A stretch of DNA of 64,000 bases from Daucus carota subsp. sativus (Eukaryota > Streptophyta > Magnoliopsida > Apiales > Apiaceae), in NCBI RefSeq assembly GCF_001625215.2, contig NC_030384.2:21130527-21194526 (forward strand), written 5' to 3'. Positions 13,980 through 26,849 of this stretch are shown here, in pieces. The translations under genes and the position numbers were made by a program. The notes under the pieces are model-generated. The model was not told where the DNA came from. It did no database searches and was given only the letters and a program-made list of their open reading frames with translations. How positions within the stretch are numbered: position 1 is the first letter of the stretch; each line of letters opens with the position of its first letter.

Positions 13980-14049
13980 TGAAACTAGGGGTTTGTTATT
14001 CAAGCAAAAGGAGATGTTTGTTTTGAAGAGGAGGGTGGTTAGTGTTATA

Positions 14050-14278
14050 CTCCCTCCGTCTCACCAGGATGCTGCACTGTTTGCACGCATTTTGAGACTC
14101 TCGTAAAATATAGCTGTATAACGTATTTTTAATTTTTAATTTTTTTAATAAAAGTTTAAACGTCAAATTTTTTTTCGGGATTTTTAAAAAAAATAAATAT
14201 ATAATGTATGTATACTTTATAGGAGCATTAAAATGCGTGCCAAAAAGTAACGTAAAGAATCTGGTGGTACGGAGGGAG
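14050..14278. mobile_element. Stowaway-type MITE just upstream of the TBL2-like start
   Basis: The left end CTCCCTCCGTCTCACCAG and the right end CTGGTGGTACGGAGGGAG are inverted repeats flanked by TA on both sides (14048-14049 and 14279-14280). The 229-bp element begins 71 bp upstream of the ATG at 13979, so it probably lies in the 5' UTR or core promoter. Confidence 0.85.
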
Positions 14279-14285
14279 TATATAG

Positions 14286-15181
14286 TGGGTGTTTGGGGAT
14301 TGAGCTTATAGGCTTAAAAGCCCCGAAAGCCCACTTCACTTATTAAACCTGCTGTTTGGCAAATGTAGGAGCGCTCAAAATAAGTTGGAGAAGTTCGGGG
14401 AAAAAAAGCTACAAACCCCGGCTTTTTTTTTTACTCCAGCTTATATTACTAAACACTTGTTTACTTCTCTCCGCGGCGGATTTTCTCATGCACCTCTTCT
14501 TCTTTAACTTGCAGCACTTCTTCTTTAATTAATAGAAAACAGATTTTTTTTCCTATGTATTACCTTCCTCTTTAAATACTTTTCATGTTTGTCTTTATCT
14601 TGTCAATACACATTTTTGATTGTTAATATTTTTAATTTCGTATTAATATTAAATATTAAAATTTCACCGTATTAAAGTACTCATGAATATGAATGTGAAT
14701 GCAAAAAGATCAGTGATGACTATATATAATCTTATAAATTAAATGTAAATTAATAATTTGTCTCATGTTATGAACAGTGTCGACATATGAACAATAAAAG
14801 AAAAAAGAAACGGAGGGAGTATTGTTTTTATCTTTTTAATGCATAGTTTTTATATTTTTTATTTGTAAAATATTTTGTGTATTTTTTTGAAAGAAAATAT
14901 TTCGTGTATTAATAATAAAAGTTTTTGTATTGTTAAAATATATTTTTTTTGAAACTATTAAAATATATTTTTAAATAAAACAATTTATTTTAAAAAATTA
15001 GAGAATTATACAAACTTATAAGTTAAGTTATCCAAACACTTAAATAACTTATAAGAACTTATAAGTCATGGTATCCAAACACTTGTAATAGCTTTTAAGT
15101 CTAAATCAACTTATTAATTTTAATCAACTTCTTTACTTTAAGTAATAAGTTACTTCTTTTAAACCCAGCCAAACGGCCCCA
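14286..15181. mobile_element. Possible degenerate hAT-like non-autonomous element
   Basis: The left part GGGTGTTTGGGGATTGAGC and the right part CCAGCCAAACGGCCCC resemble the GGGxxGTTTGG ends of many plant MITE-like elements. Inner segments with CTTATAAG words occur on both sides. A Stowaway end fragment (ACGGAGGGAGTA) is embedded near 14810. No clean target duplication is visible. Confidence 0.4.
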
Positions 15182-18100
15182 TAGTTTCCTTTCCACCTAG
15201 AAGACCTGGGACTGGGGGGGGGGGGGGGACTGTGGGAGGTGATGTTGTACTTGTACTCAGATTCGATCCAAATATTGAAGTTTTCGCTTTTCAGGTGATA
15301 AGTATTTGCAGCAAGTGGAATGAAACGGAAGGGTTATTTTGAACTTATTTTTTTAAAATAAAAGTGTTAATATTAATATGATAATAAAAAATCGTACAAA
15401 CAGTAAATTGTAATCGTATGTTGTTAGAGGCACTTAAATGATATTTTGAAAATAACATAAGGCTTTCGTTTGAGTTATCGACCACAACTATGATTTCATA
15501 CAAATTTCATCACTTGCAATCAAGAAGTGAAAACAAACTTAAGAAGAAAAAAAACCTGAAAATAATATAAGTTAAAAACCAGAATAAAGGTAAACTAAAA
15601 ACAAATGAAATAAAAAATCTTAAATCTGATAGTCAAATCCACACAAGATAGATGATTAACTCTCCGATCTGATATGCTCCGCTTGAATCGAAGAAAAAAT
15701 AAATTGGAAGCTTCGATGATGCAAATCTAGAAAAACAAACCAAACATAATTAAGAAGGATAGAATTTTTTTCCTGAAGAGAAAGATTATTAAAGAAAATA
15801 AATTATTAATTATTTTTTTGACAAACAAATGATTTATTAATACGAAACGCTTAACAAGACGGATGTCGAAACTAGTCGAGACAAACCCCCGAACTGTCAA
15901 CTACAATCTGATTGTGAAACAAAGAACGAACTAAACAAATAGTCGTTTTGTTTTCAGATCGCTTAACACATAGAATATTATATATTCTTTGATCTAAAAA
16001 GTATTACAATGATATTTCGAACAATCCAACCTACATCAGTTATGAAACTAGCAGCATCGCAATTGACCTCCACATAAGCATCATCTGTAGCTCAATGTTC
16101 AGAACTATCAGTCAAATCAATTGATCCTGGAGCACCCAACGTCCCCAAAACATGAACAAGTTTTTGTTGTGAAATGTGAGATTTTGCGGTATCCACCATC
16201 GTCCCAAAATCGATGCGAGTCTTATAGATCTCCCAAAATACCGTATAAATCCTTTTTAGAATGATAACCGAAAGATATACCAAAACACATAGGTTTAACA
16301 AAAAATAACACACTGACATCCCAAAAAGATGGACACACCTTGACATCCCAAAAAAATGGGCGCGACTGATAACCTTGATAATAAGGCACTCAACAAGATC
16401 TAATGCAAAAAGATTAGATCTGGGTTTTATTAAAAAACTAGTAAAATAATAGAGGGGATGAGAGAGCGAAGGGGTTAATTGGTGAGGGAGATGAAGATCG
16501 GAGGGCAGAGAAGTGACGGCTAAACCCCTAATACGGGAGTCGACTCTCAAAACGAGGGAGAAATTATTATTATTTATTATTAAATAAATTTTATTACAAA
16601 AGGTCTCCTGGAGTTATGGAAATGAGATGACTTGATACTCAATTATTATAAAAGTAGGTCTTTATCCCACCGTAAAAAAAGGTTGAATATAGTGATAACA
16701 ATTAAATCGAATCATTAATTTAATCAAAACAGTTTTTATATTATCTGATAAAAAACACGTATACTGAATAAAAACTACTCTCTCTCAAAGGATGAACTGA
16801 TATTCTTGCGAGATAGATTACACGAATGATAACTATGTAGATCAATACACATAGTGAAAATTTAATATGTGTTTATATAATATACAACTAATCAATTTAA
16901 TTCAAAATGAAAATTAAATTAAAATATGAATTTCAAGAAATATGCCATCTACCAAACTCTACGGGGAAAACAGCTAAAGTGCAACTAATTTTAAACAAAA
17001 TGAAACCACTGCAAGAATATTCATACAAATAATTACAAAATGTTCCACAAGCTTCTCAAAAATCTAAAAAAAACTCTAAGCTCTGAAACCTCTATGCAAC
17101 ATATGTACGGACTAATAAACCGCAAATAATTTAAACAAAAATGAAATCACTGCAAATCCATGCATACAAATGAGTACAAAATGCTAGACAAGTTTCTCAA
17201 AAATGTAAACAGCTCTATCCATTTGTAATGACTCGCAATTTTCTGCAATTATTTAATTATTTGTTATTAAATTTTTAAAAAGAGGAGGAACAAAATTTTA
17301 TATTTTATTCCAATTTGTTGGATTTCAAAAATAATTTTGTGAGTTACTGTAATTATGTGATTAGTTGATTTCATTGTGGTACATGTTAAATGAACAGTTT
17401 TGTTTGTTTATTTTCTATGTCCGAGTGAGTAGTTTAGAAATTGAGTTGATTACACTTTTTATAAATTAAAGTTGCTCTTTGATTTAAAAATATTAAAATC
17501 CGTGTTTATTTATATTATAAAATTTTGTCCTATTGAAATTTACCAGAATATTTCAATTTTGGTATTTTTATGTTTTGACTAATTCAAAAATATTTATAAA
17601 TCCGCAGATAATTAATTTTGATTATTTGCACTTTATAAATTATTTGGACAATATAATTTAAATATTTAAAAGTTTTTGAAAATAATATTTTCACGGATTT
17701 ATTCAATTTAGAAATCTTGGGTGTTTTTGTTTTTCTTTTTTCGAAAACTTTCTTTGTAGCTCTACATTTAAATGTAGCCAAATTTAGCTTAATTTTATAA
17801 ATTAGGCATGAAATCTATTATTTAATTAGATTTGTTTCATTTATAAAACAAAAGTAGAAGCTGTGAATCATGTATAAATCTACAAGGCACTACTGGTCTA
17901 GATAAACTCAAAACATCAGAGCACATAGACACGCAGACATAAACCAACAGAGTCGGCTGCGTGCGAAGAGAAAAAGAAAAGGGGGTTAGGGTTTCAGTGG
18001 AAAATCACACAATCAATCGATTAAAGCTCTAGCCAGGTGAGGAATTGAGTGGGTGTTTAAATACTTGTGTATGTAGACATATTTGTTGTGTTGTGGATTG

Positions 18101-19919
18101 TTTTGGCTGTTGATGGGAACGGGAACAGATGAAGAGGCAGATGGGATTGTAAGGATCGAAGGCGGTGGCGTTGGAATCCAGCGCGACGCCGTGTGTTGAC
18201 TGGGCTGCAGCGGCGGGGTTGCCGCGAGCCGTGGTGCAGCGGCATAGCCGCAATTGGTGATGGCTGATGGATGTCGAGGGAGAGCAGTGTAACCAGCCTT
18301 ATTATGAGCCAGGAAGAAACGCTGTTGTTTAGCAGTATGTTAGACTTTTGCTGTTTTAGATAAATAAGATTGTAGTGGCTATATTAGTATCAACCTGGGG
18401 CCCCGTGCATAACGGCCTGCATATTCACCCAGTTAGATAGAGACAGGTGTCTCAGAGTAAGGATAAAAGCAGTAGGCGAAGGGAGGAGAGGGCATGCTGG
18501 AAGAAACATATGTTTTACTCATTTTGTCTTTCTTGCTTTTCGTCTCTGTAACCAGTACCTTTATGGCTATGAATTAATGCAGTCTCCCTTTCATTTCTTT
18601 TAAGTTTCCTTGTTCTGTTTTAAATCTTCATAAAAAATAGTTACAAGGTTACAAGCAGAGGTCGATCAACGACCGTACTGCTGAAAGGGGGGAAGACTCG
18701 CCGGAGTTGAGTTCCGGCAGCGGCGAAGTCGACCAGAGCTTATGGTCAGGGTTCGTTTGATTGATGATTGTATGGTGGTGGCAGTGCAGTGAAGGGGGCG
18801 AAAGGATGTGTGGGTTTGAATGGGTTGTGTCTCGATGGTGGGTTGAGTAGTGGGTTGGAGAAAGATATAGTTTAAGCCAGGAGAAGTGTATGAGTATTAG
18901 CTGGGGAGTTTGTATAATCAGTTGGGGGAGGGTTAATTGAGAAATAGAAAGGTGAAGTAGGAGTACATGGGGTATAAAGTTTACAATGGTGTGGGTTCAA
19001 ATAAGGTGGGGAAATAATGAATAAAACAGGATGGGGTTGATACAGGGGGAGAAAAAATTAATCAATTGGAATATAAAGAGTAGCGATTGCAGGACCCGAG
19101 TTTATATAGGGCCGCAGTACATTTTTGGGATAGAGCAAGTGTTTTATGAAAATGGATTTTGAGTTGCGTTATGAGCAATAATTTAGAACACTTGCACTTG
19201 AATATTATACTTAAAATATGATTTAACTTGGTATCTTATCCGCACTATATGAACTCCTTGTGATTCATTTATATTGATGATTTTAGGAGATTGCATCTCG
19301 AACTCATTAGTGAATAACTGCTCTAGTCAATATACTAGATTTATATACTGGATTGTGTTGAGAGTTATATGTCGGATTAAAATTGAATTATCTTGAGAGT
19401 TGAAGCATAGTTTATTCATAGAAATATGAATGCTTGCAATTGAGACAACTGGATTCTGAATATTTTGTTTAATATTAAATTGTTGTCTTAATTGTCGGAC
19501 CTGATTATATTTGACTAGCATGATTAACTATATAAACTAACGTTTCGACATATAATTTATTTGGACAGAGGTGATTTTGTTATTGATTTTGAGATCGCTC
19601 AATTTTAGAGGATGTGTTGTCCGAGTTTATTATTTTATTTTGACTAAAGTCTGAATCGATTTGAGATGTGGATGAATTACAAGTGGAATTATGATTCAGA
19701 TTTGTTTGGATTATTTTTCTAAATTGGATTGTAGCCAGGGATATATTGTCACCGTGCTAATTGTTTGTATATAATAAGATATAAGATTATATACTTGATT
19801 ACTAGATTATATTTATATAAATTTTAAAGCATGTAAATTACCTGTTACTTGCTGATGTGACTACTTGCTTTACTATTGGACATTATGTATATATATTAAT
19901 TGTATATAATATACTTATA
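15182..19919. other. Repeat-like intergenic DNA without a supported gene
   Basis: Apart from a poly-G run near 15216, I see only AT-rich, degenerate sequence. A GC-richer patch at about 17.9-18.8 kb includes GTCGATCAACGACC and a G-rich stretch to 19.1 kb. It could be the remnant of an LTR retrotransposon leader or an untranslated transcript, but no paired LTR or conserved protein was found. A 152-codon minus-strand open frame at 16092-16550 matches no family I know. Confidence 0.4.
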
Positions 19920-20226
19920 GGGTCACGCTCAAGAGAGAACCAGTCCTTAAGATAGAACCATAGAACCACTAAGGTTCCGCTGCAGAACTCTAAATTTTAA
20001 ATAGATTTTTAGGATCTAAATCTAAATACATGTTTTTTCATCGTTGTGTGTGTTCAAAAATAATTTTAAAATATAATACATAGATATTGACATTTTTTTG
20101 CATGTGAAGTTTTGCTGTAGAACCCTAACTAATACTTAAGTTCTGCTGCAGAACCTTACCTAATACTAGAAATAAGATAAGGGTTCTATGGTTCTCTCTC
20201 TAATGGTTCTCTCTTGAACATGACCC
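19920..20226. mobile_element. MITE, family B copy 1 (Mutator-like, 10-bp duplication)
   Basis: The inverted ends are GGGTCACGCTCAAGAGAGAA and the complement of TTCTCTCTTGAACATGACCC. They are flanked by TATACTTATA on each side (19910-19919 and 20227-20236), a 10-bp target duplication. A second copy with the same GGTTCTGCTGCAGAAC words lies at 61382-61686 in the ORP3-like gene. Confidence 0.8.
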
Positions 20227-20490
20227 TATACTTATATTACGAAGGGTAGTAATATAGTTTCAATTCTACGAATGACGACGCTTTGGATTGTACACCGACT
20301 AAAGTATTGCTTTGCTATATAGTCTACCGAGACGCGTGCATTTAAGAGCTTACAAAAGCCAGCGAACAATGTTGCAAGCCAAGTCAGAAATAGTTGATAA
20401 GGCAATATGCAGTAAGATAGTTCAGTAGAAAGTAATCATGACTGAGATTGGCAGAGTTGAGGCCAGTATAGGAACTTTGAGTAGAGTGAC

Positions 20491-20976
20491 TGTTGTATAT
20501 ATATGGTGATAACTTGGATTTTTCTGAAGTCGTGTGAACACTTTCAGATTGAAGTTATTTGTGGTTCACCGAATAATTCAATCGGATAGAAATTCTGCAA
20601 GATGAGAGAATGTGTTTTGTTGTGTATTTCAAATGAACCATATTCTTGAAATGATCAATGCAACATCTATATATAGATGTCAATAGATGTGTCTTTTGAC
20701 AATAGACACACCTTCATCCAAATAGATTTGTCTAATGGCAATAAACACATCTTATCCCAATAGATGTGTCTAATGTCAATGGACAAATCTAATGCCAATA
20801 GACACTTCTTTCCACTAGATGTGTCTAATGCCAATGAACATGCCTCATAAGCACTAACACTAAAATCATAATAAACTCAAACAAAGCATACACTCCGTAC
20901 TCTCCTGACTTGTTCGATGTAATATTATGATTACACTGACCAACTAGTTAATTCAATTAAACTAAAATATCCAACA
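20491..20976 (-). repeat. 3' LTR of the copia element
   Basis: This 486-bp repeat has TG...CA ends and is nearly identical to 25535-26028. It contains several copies of the words AATAGATGTGTCTAATG and GACAAATCTAATGCCAATAG, which form degenerate internal repeats. Confidence 0.93.
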
Positions 20977-21507
20977 ATCCTCCCTCATTTTAGCGTAATC
21001 CATAATTAACTAAACAAAATCACAACAAATAACAAAGTTATGCATAAATGAAATATCATGACGATTGAATTTCACATTAGTATATTACACATTTCAAATA
21101 TTCGAATATCAAGGTATCACTATGGATTGAAGCTCTACTATTCACAATGAATACATGAAGATAATATACACATAACATTACATTCTCAAATGTTCTTACT
21201 TGACACTATATTTTACTAGCCTTGTGTCCCAATCCTTCTTAAGCATATCAAAGCCAAGTCCAAGCTTCTTGAAGCGGCTAAACTTCATGCTCAAATAGGT
21301 AGTTCTTTTATTCTCGCACCTGCATCTGCGATTTTTCAAAAAAACTATTAAGAAGATAGACTTCAACCTCCTCATCTTGCAGGTCTGAACACATAACTTG
21401 GGATGATGCTGTAATATGTTCCAATCTCTAGATGTTAAGTTTCCACATTGAATTCAGCACCTAATGTAATCCTAGGTGAGAATTGGGTTTCTCAACATGA
21501 GAGACTT

Positions 21508-24500
21508 TTAAACGGACTTTAATCCCATCCCCACAACCGACTTGTGCACAAGATCTCTAGTCAATCCTTTGGTAAGATGATCGGCTAAATTATGTTGAGT
21601 TCTTATAAACTCCACTGATATAACACCGTGAGTGATAAGCTCACGAATCATACTATGTCTAACACCTATGTGTCTAGATGTGCCTTTGAACACTTGTCTA
21701 TAAGCATTAGACAAGGCAGATTGACTATCACGCCTGATTGATATGGGTGATATAGGTTTTAGCCACAATGGAATTTCATATATCAGATTTCTTAGCCATT
21801 CAGCTTCTTTACCAGCAGCTGATAATGCCACAAATTCAGATTCCATTGTTGAGTCTGTAATGCAACTCTATTTCTTCGATGACCAAGAGATAGCACCTCC
21901 CCCAAGGAGGAATACCCATCCACTTGTGGAAGAATGATCTTCCTCATTGGAAATCCAACTTGCATCTGAATGACCTTCAATAACCGAAGGAAATCCAGTA
22001 TACGTCAAGTCATAATTCATGGTTCCTTTCAAGTACTTGAATACTCGGCTTAAGGCTTGCCAATGATGAGAACTTGGTTTGCTAGTGTACCTACTAAGCT
22101 TTCCAACAGCATAGGCTATATCTGGCCTAGTGCTTATCATGGCATACATAAGACTACCAATAGCCCTTGAGTATTCAAGTTGAGATACTGAAACACCTTT
22201 ATTTGGTAGGAGTTTAATACTAGGATCAAGAGGAGTGCTAACTGGAAAACAATCCTTAAAATTAAATCTTTTCAAAATCTTCTCAATATAATGAGATTGA
22301 GAAATTGAAATACCATTATTCTCACGCTTGATCCTTATACCAAGAATCACTTCAGCCTCCCCCATGTCTTTCATATCAAAATTAGATGACAAGAACTTCT
22401 TGGTTTTATCCACTTGATTTTGGTCTGTACCAAAAATCAACATGTCATCCACATATAAACAAATTATAACTCCTTTACCAGAAGAATCAAATTTGCTATA
22501 TACACACTTGTCTGCTTGGTTAATAACATAACCATTAGACAAGACCACTTTATCAAAATTATCGTGCCAATCCTTAGGTGTTTGCTTTAGACCATAAACT
22601 GATTTCTTCAATTTACACACCTTGTTCTCACAACCAGGCACAACAAACCCTTCGGGTTGTTTCATATAAATCTCTTCATCTAATTCACCATTCAAGAATG
22701 CAGTTTTTACATCCATTTGATGAATGACAAGGTTGTGTATAGCAGCAAGTGCTATTAACAACCTAATAGTTGAAGTCCTAGCAACAGGAGCATAAGTATC
22801 AAAATAATCAATTCCTTCCTTTTGTCTAAAGCCTTGGATTACCAATCTGGCTTTAAACTTATCTATCGTACCGTCCACCTTTGTTTTCCTTTTGAAGATC
22901 CATCTGTTTCCCAATGCTTTAAAGCCAGGGGGAAAATCACTCAATTCCCATGTATTATTATTCATGATAGAATCCATTTCATCCTGGATAGCTTCCTTCC
23001 AAAATGCAACATCTCTCGATGTCATAGCTTCGGTAAAAGTTTTTGGATCCTCCTCAATAATAAAACAATATTGGTATTTTTCTTTAATTTCATCTCTAGA
23101 GCCCTCAACTAGATAAAGATGAAAATCATCTCCAAAAGACTTTGCATTTCTAGCTCTAATGCTTCTCCTTGGTTCAGACGGTTGATGAACATCTTCAGTA
23201 GAAAATGAGTTCCTACTAGAAGAATATTGAAGCATGTCCCTCGGTCTAGGTATAGATGTAAATATGTTTTCATCAAAGATAGCATCTCTTGACTCGATAA
23301 TCGAGTTCACAGGCACATAGTCATTAGGTTCTAACACATAGAATCTATATGCGATGGAATGCTCAGCATAACCAACAAAGATACAATCTATACCTCATTC
23401 ACCCAAGTTTCTTCTTTTGGGTTCAGTGAGTCTTACAACTGCTCTACATCCCCAAACTCTCAGAAAACTCAATTTTGGTGACTCTTTATACCAAAGTTCA
23501 TAAGGGGTAATTTTATTCCTCTTACTAGGAATTCGATTCAATAGATAACAGGCTGTCAACATAGCCTCACCCCAGAATCCCTCACTCAAACCCGAGTAGG
23601 ACAACAAGGAATTGACCATTTCTTTCAAAGTCCTATTTTTTCTTTCTGCCACACCATTTTGTTGTGGTGTATAAGGAGCCGTGGTTTGATGTATTATACC
23701 AGTAGAATGAAAATATACTGGATCATAATACTCACCTCCTCTATCAGTACGTAGATTTTTAATCAAGGTACCATGATGATGTAGCTCTACTTCTTCTTTA
23801 TATATTTTAAAGGAGTCAAGAGCTTCATCTTTCGCATGCAACAAATATACATAACAATATCTAGAAGCATCATCAATAAAAGTAACAACATACTTTTTAA
23901 TTCCTAATGATGGTGTGTAGAATGAAAATCACACAAATCACTGTGTATCAATTGTAATACATCAGACACCCTATTAGCAACTTTAAAGGGCTTTCTAGTT
24001 ATCTTTGTTAACATGCATGTTTTACATTTTTCATTGTTTAAATCAATAGCAGGTATGAGGCTCATTTTAGACATATCCTTTATTCTTTTATAATGTACAT
24101 GTCCTAGTCTAGCATGCCATAATTCTGATTTATTCAAATTTAGGCTAGTACTAGTAGAAGCCATGCAAGAAGATTCATCATTAAATGGAGTATTTACATT
24201 CAACATAAACATGCCATTATATAAGCAACCAAAGCCAACAAAAGTGCCATGTTTTGACAAGATATACTTGTCACTTTCATAAACTTGCTTATATCCACAA
24301 TTATTTAATACAACACCAGACAAGAGATTCTTTCGAATCCCTGGAACATACAACACATTATTTAAATATATACATTTTCCAGGAGTAAACACTAGCTTCA
24401 CATTTCTTAGTCCTTTGATTGGTTCAGTTGCAACATTTCCCATCTTTAAGATAGATCCATCTTCGATTGGTTGAAAGTTTGTGTACCAACGAAGATCTTT

Positions 24501-25514
24501 ACAGACATGACTCGTTGCTCCAGAATCAATCCACCAAGCAACATTATCATCCTGCACATAAAATGCCTCAGATATCAATGATACATAATTCTGACCTGAA
24601 TTACAATTTTTCATTAAAATATGACCTTGTTGCTTTTCTGGATCCTTGGATCCACTTGAACCAGCATTAAGCCTTTCTTGCTTACTTTTACCAACCAGAC
24701 AATCCTTCTTGAAATGTCCAGGTTTGCCACACTTCCAACATGCAATCTTAGGCCTCTTGTTGGAAAAGTTGTTGTTTCCTTTGAATTTCCGTTTATCGCC
24801 CTTGCTGGTTTTAGGATTCTTATAAGATCCACCATCTTCAACCATATTCACAGAAGAGTTACCGACTTGGTTCTTGCCCTTAGGATTATTCTCATTTTCT
24901 TGAGTCCTCAAAGCCTCTTCAATTCGGAAGTGACTTCCAAGTTCAACCAATGTCATATCTTCTTTATTATGTTTCAAGGTGTGTTTAGAATCCTTCCATG
25001 ATGGCGGTAGTTGGTCTATAACACCATAAACTGAGATAGATTCATCCATCTTCAGATTGTGTTGAACAAACTGTCCCAAAATCCTTAACAATTCATTGTA
25101 TTGTTCCATCACCGGTCTAGAATCGACCATTTTGTAATTCATAAAATTACTGACAAGAAACTTCTTACTAGAAGCATCTTCTGCCATGTACTTGGATTCA
25201 AGAGAATCCCACAATTCTTTCGCCGACTCAATATTTTGATATACATCAAAGAGGGAATCAGACATACCGTTTAGGATGTGACTGCGACATATGTAGTCAT
25301 CGTTTTCCCATTTGCAGCGTTGTCTTGTTTGTTCAATAGTCTCATTCACAATCTCTTCTGGCATGGGAGTACTTAGAACATACGCAACCTTTAGCGTGGT
25401 CAACAAAAAATGCATCTTCTTTTGTCATCTTCGAAAATCTTGACCCTCGAACTTGTCTAATTTTGCAAACTTACTTGTCATGTCTTTTATAGATTCTCCG
25501 TTCGTCATCTTCAT
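21508..25514 (-). pseudogene. Copia gag-pol polyprotein, broken by three stops and one frameshift
   Basis: Starting at the ATG at 25514, the frame encodes gag with the zinc knuckle CWKCGKPGHFKKDC (near 24730) and aspartic protease WWIDSGATSHVC (near 24530). The pre-integrase LWHARLGHVHYKRI and the integrase segment with PQQNGVAERKNRTLK (near 23660) follow. Reverse transcriptase has MDVKTAFLNGEL and YVDDM (near 22450), and RNase H has ESEFVALSAAGKEAEWL (near 21800). Breaks are an in-frame TGA at 25425-25427, a 2-bp CA insertion near 23916, TGA at 23395-23397 and TAG at 21868-21870. The rest of the frame is open. The three stops are single-base changes consistent with C-to-T or G-to-A transitions. 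It cannot make a full polyprotein but could be copied by active relatives. Confidence 0.93.
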
Positions 25515-25534
25515 AATATAATAACTTCAATCTT

Positions 25535-26028
25535 TGTTGTATATATATGGTGATAACTTGGATTTTTCTGAAATCGTGTGAACACTTTCAGATTGAAGTT
25601 ATTTGTGGTTCACCAAATAATTCAATCGGATAAAGTCAGAAATTCTGCAAGATGAGAGAATGTGTTTTGTTGTGTATTTCAAATGAACCATATTCTTGAA
25701 ATGATCAATGCAACATCTATATATATATGTCAATAGAAGTGTCTTTTGACAATATAGACACACCTTCATCCAAATAGATTTGTCTAATGGCAATAAACAC
25801 ATCTTATCCCAATAGATGTGTCTAATGTCAATGGACAAATCTAATGCCAATAGACACTTCTTTCCACTAGATGTGTCTAATGCCAATGAACATGCCTCAT
25901 AAGCACTAACACTAAAATCATAATAAACTCAAACAAAGCATACACTCCGTACTCTCCTGACTTGTTCGATGTAATATTATGATTACACTGATCAACTAGT
26001 TAATTCAATTACACTAAAATATCCAACA
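25535..26028 (-). repeat. 5' LTR of the copia element
   Basis: This 494-bp repeat pairs with 20491-20976 and is 8 bp longer, mainly because of a 6-bp and a 2-bp insertion. By position it should hold the promoter for the minus-strand transcript. Confidence 0.93.
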
Positions 26029-26353
26029 GTGACCGTGCTGTCACTTGTGTTTGTGTCAAAGGCAAGTAATTCTATTCTTTTCTTTTATTTAAGGAGCAAG
26101 TATTTCAAATCCCTCTCTTAATAATGCAAGTTTTATATATGCATGACTTGTAATTTCCGCAAGCATTCGTACCTTCATCCTATGATTTAAAATATTTTAT
26201 TTATTTTTCTCGAAACATACTTGTGTTACTGCACATAATAAAATATACCTAATTCATTAACATTTCATTAAATTCTTTTTCTTTCTTTATTTAAAAGATG
26301 AGCCGAAAAAGCTCATAATCCATCATTTTATGAAATCCAAAAAATTCATCAGC

Positions 26354-26580
26354 ATTTGAATACCATCAGATTTTAATGGATTTTAAACAATCCCAGTTGA
26401 ATACCATCAGATTTTAAAACATAATTTGAAATCCCAATTAAATACTACCAGATTTTGTAGCATAATTTAAAATCTCAATCGAATACCTCAAGATTTTAAT
26501 GGATTTCAAACAATCCCAATCGAATACCCTCGGATTTCATGAATAAAAAAAATGCTTTAAAATCTCAATTCAATACACCC
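26354..26580. repeat. Degenerate tandem repeat of about 42-49 bp
   Basis: About five units share GAATACCATCAGATTTTAAT followed by an ATTTTAAA/AATCCCAA stretch. They lie between the copia element and the Mutator-like element. The units drift in length and sequence. Confidence 0.7.
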
Positions 26581-26849
26581 CTCTAAAATTAGATCTGTTA
26601 TACAACAAATTACAAAATCGATTGAAAAATCGCCAAGACTGTTAGTACATTTGCAAATTGAGTAAAATGCAGACCGTGTATCTACGTTTACACAATCGTG
26701 CACTTTGTGTACCTCATCTTTGGAAACTAGCAAAATATATACCTGAGCTTGGAAGATTCTTGCATATGACGTACTGCCATTAGAAATGGTTTGACAGCGT
26801 TAGTGTGCAGGGGGAGGGGAGTGTCCTTCCAGTGTGGCATATCTGTTAT

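Larger units (their letters stand above)
20491..26028 (-). mobile_element. Ty1/copia LTR retrotransposon, nearly complete
   Basis: Two directly repeated LTRs (20491-20976 and 25535-26028) start TGTTG and end CCAACA, and the element is flanked by the 5-bp duplication GTGAC (20486-20490 and 26029-26033). The coding strand is minus, so the 25535-26028 copy is the 5' LTR. A purine-rich tract (GAGGGAGGAT) lies just before the 3' LTR. The domain order gag, protease, integrase, RT, RNase H defines copia. The LTRs differ by roughly ten substitutions and small indels in about 490 bp by eye, implying a fairly recent insertion. Confidence 0.95.

Noticed and set aside
16092..16550. 152-codon minus-strand open frame
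   Set aside because: No recognisable domain, no splice context and odd composition; open by chance or part of an old repeat.
18029..18253. Overlapping minus-strand open frames in a GC-richer patch
   Set aside because: Low-complexity, no family resemblance; openness is expected from the GC bias.
24678..25001. Plus-strand open frames within the copia element
   Set aside because: They are antisense shadows of gag on the minus strand.
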